From contig WELA01012483.1 in the NCBI GenBank assembly GCA_009602735.1, positions 226,117 through 254,853 of the forward strand: a stretch of 28,737 nt of DNA, read 5' to 3'. The notes under the pieces were generated by a model, which did not search any database, was not told where the DNA came from, and saw nothing but the letters and a program-made list of their open reading frames with translations. Source of the stretch: Mesotaenium endlicherianum. Lineage: Eukaryota > Streptophyta > Zygnematophyceae > Zygnematales > Mesotaeniaceae. Positions 27,073-28,737 of this stretch are shown piece by piece; position 1 is the stretch's first letter, and every line of letters starts with the position of its first letter. A program made the position numbers and the translations under genes.

Positions 27073-28242
27073 ATGCCTACCCGTAGTGGGCTTTCTTATC
27101 AGCCATACTACGAAGGGGTTAGTGGAGAAGACTCAGACTCAGATCTCAGCACTATCACTGAACCTGCCGAAGAAGAGCAACCTGCTCTCCAGCACACAGC
27201 AGTTGCTTCTGAGCCATCTTCCCAGTGGGCTCACTACGATTTCAGGTATCCCATGGCAAGTGACCACGAGGTCAAGACTGACAGGTCTGCCTACCGCTTC
27301 AGCGGTAGGCCAGGCACTTGTGATCTGGAAGATACCATCTCCGAATTTCAGGCTGACTTCGCGGCTGCAAAGCTCAAGACACCCACGCTGACTAAGCGCG
27401 ACGTCTTCGACACGCTTATGCGCTACCTCTTGCACGAGGTCCGCGACACCTTCCGTGAGAAGGAGGCCGAGCTCCGGACCCGCACTGAGCTTGTGGGTGA
27501 CCCACCAGTGGCCACCCTGCTAGCTGATCCAGTGCAAGCCTTCTGGAACATCCTCAAGACAGAGTTCCAGGCTGCAACTTAAGAGAAGGTGTACGAGCTG
27601 CACCATTTCTTCCGACCGAAGAACGAGACTATCCGCATGATGTACCGCCGCTTGGTGCACCTCCGCCGCGATGTCGGCACTGTCACTGACCGGGAGGCCG
27701 CGGAGATCTTCTTGCGCGCCGTCGAGCCACGTCTGAGGGAGAGGGCCGGTTCAGAGTATTCTCTGGAGCAGGCCTACCTCTCCGTTGAGAAGCAGAGCTT
27801 GGCCACCGCACGGAGCAACATTAGCCATCGTGTGGGCTTAGCATCCACGGGCGTGCGCCAGGAGGCCTCAGTGCTGCCGTCTTCTACGACGCGCACGACG
27901 CCTGCCCGCCAGCCCCAGTCGCAGCAGCAGCAGCCTCAGCGCTCTCAGCTGCCCCAGCAGACGCAGCAGCGCGGAGCTACGCGTGGCCGCATTTTCATGG
28001 CTGCCACCACGAGCGATCCCTGCTGGTCCTGCGGGAAGACGGGCCACTCATGCCAAAACTGCACTCTCTCGCAGAATGGCAAGCCCGGCGACTGCACATA
28101 TTGTGGCAAAGCCGGCCACCTGCAGATCGTTTGTCTGCAAAAGAAGCGCGACGTCCAGAACGGACGCGCTCGCGACGGCCCTACGCCTTCAGCAGGAAGC
28201 GAGGCGCATGCAACCCTCGTACGGGTGGCCGCCCTGCGATGA
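27073..28242 (+). pseudogene. gag: Gag of element C-right, one internal stop
   Basis: ATG at 27073 starts MPTRSGLSYQPYYEGVSGED, an acidic N-terminus followed by a capsid-like core (DKR-rich helices: KRDVFDTLMRYLLHEVRDTF and FFRPKNETIRMMYRRLVHL), a Gln/Pro-rich linker, and two zinc knuckles CWSCGKTGHSCQNC and CTYCGKAGHLQIVC. It is broken in frame by TAA at 27580-27582, which is also present in the left copy. A 24-base in-frame deletion removes eight residues (after ERA) that the left copy keeps. The frame ends at TGA 28240-28242. Two knuckles and a short core fit a retrotransposon Gag; superfamily undecided. Confidence 0.85.
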
Positions 28243-28737
28243 CAGCAGCTACGGCCACGACGAACGGCGCATTGATGCCTGGAGCCGACTACTGCAGCTT
28301 TGACGACGTTAGCGACGCCCTCGTGGAGGCCAACGCGGAGATCGCTAGACTCCGTGGCCTCTTTGACGTCGATAACTATGACGCGTGCGGAGCACTCCTC
28401 GCGTCCGCTCCACCGTCCTACGCCACGACACTGACAGCTGGCGCACGCACAGCTTCAGCGCACACATCAGGCTCAGCGGCAGCGCCGCAGCCCCGCACAC
28501 GTCCGCGTTACAACGTAGCGCACGCTGCCAGAGCTGCAGGCGCCCGCACAGGCAGCTCTGCTAGCCCTGTGCGCACCGCTCTGACAGCTGTCAGCAGCGA
28601 CAGCCGGAGTCCCGACAGACTGCCGCACGGGAGGCTGCACGACTGCGCGGTTGCGCCATCTCCCGGCGCAAGCTCGCGCGCACGCGGGCCAGCTCGCACG
28701 CCAGCCGAGGTCCCGACAGAGCCCCTGGCTTGCGCTT
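28239..28737 (+). CDS. Partial second ORF of element C-right, unrecognised product
   Basis: The ATG at 28239-28241 overlaps the gag stop (ATGA) and opens the -1 frame, which has no stop to the end of the window (166 codons). The early part contains ADYCSFDDVSDALVEANAEI and RLRGLFDVDNYDACGALLAS. The rest is Ala/Arg/Ser/Pro-rich with little predicted structure (for example TRPRYNVAHAARAAGARTGS). The same frame is open in C-left. GC content is clearly higher than in the surrounding elements. No protease motif is reached before the window ends. The function is unknown; expression by reinitiation or frameshift after gag is an inference from the overlap. Confidence 0.65.
   Translation, partial: MTAATATTNGALMPGADYCSFDDVSDALVEANAEIARLRGLFDVDNYDACGALLASAPPSYATTLTAGARTASAHTSGSAAAPQPRTRPRYNVAHAARAAGARTGSSASPVRTALTAVSSDSRSPDRLPHGRLHDCAVAPSPGASSRARGPARTPAEVPTEPLACA

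Larger units (their letters stand above)
26025..28737 (+). mobile_element. Element C-right: 5' part of an LTR retrotransposon
   Basis: Plus-strand copy of the C family: LTR from TGTCATGAT at 26025, leader, gag from 27073, and a second frame open to the window end. It mirrors C-left in inverted orientation; similarity to the left copy starts abruptly at 26025 and the pairing reaches base 1 of the window at about 28596. The 3' part is outside the window. Unlike C-left, its LTR is not interrupted. Confidence 0.85.

Noticed and set aside
27086..27391. 101-residue frame overlapping the start of C-right gag
   Set aside because: The overlapping MPTRSG frame continues into the gag core and knuckles; the alternative frame does not.
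1..28737. tRNA, rRNA, CRISPR arrays or bacterial operon features
   Set aside because: No cloverleaf, rRNA block, or regular direct-repeat/spacer array was seen; the TGGTATC... sites are primer-binding sites next to LTRs.
1..28737. The two C arms as one giant terminal-inverted-repeat transposon
   Set aside because: Each arm has its own LTR and outward-pointing gag, and C-left is inserted in element B, so two copies of an LTR element explain it better.

Overview
The window is eukaryotic repeat DNA made of nested retrotransposons. I see no confident host gene, rRNA, tRNA or CRISPR array. The host looks plant-like or algal but I cannot name a species. Three LTR elements have primer-binding sites of the plant initiator tRNA-Met type (TGGTATCGGAGC and close variants), one element is a Ty3 chromovirus with an integrase chromodomain, and one is a DIRS-type tyrosine-recombinase element, a class best known in plants from green algae.

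I name the elements A to F. Left to right: 1-1991 and 8134-8761 are element C-left (LTR, leader, gag and the start of a further ORF, minus strand), split by element A (1992-8133), a non-autonomous LTR element with 1.26-kb LTRs and TTCTA target duplications. At 8762-11753 lies the 5' part of element B, a Ty3-like element (LTR, primer site, decayed gag and protease, minus strand), cut at 8761 by C-left. From 11754 leftover pieces of element E (DIRS-type, minus strand) alternate with insertions: tyrosine recombinase 11754-12650; element F, a collapsed pair of B-type LTRs (12738-13776); reverse transcriptase/RNase H/C-terminal domain 13777-15807; gag 15808-16826; then element D (16827-23506), a complete 6.7-kb chromovirus with 503-bp LTRs and GACAT target duplications that sits exactly at the start codon of the E gag. 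After it, 23512-26024 is AT-rich, mostly unrecognised DNA with diverged inverted repeats. From 26025 to the end is element C-right, the same family as C-left but on the plus strand, so the two C copies form outward-facing inverted arms at the window's edges.

Insertion order from the junctions: E is oldest; B, D and F each inserted into E; C-left inserted into B; A inserted into the LTR of C-left. C-right acts as a natural empty site for A.

How the genes relate: D encodes Gag and, through a -1 frameshift signal, Pro-RT-RNaseH-IN-chromodomain; Gag is open but Pol has three in-frame stops, all between RNase H and integrase. B has a comparable gag/pro frameshift arrangement. A has no long ORF but keeps a relic of a B-like gag and shares LTR termini and a conserved LTR core with B, so a B-type element probably supplied its proteins. 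E is heavily frameshifted. Both C copies are damaged in gag but keep an overlapping, GC-rich second frame open to the window edge.
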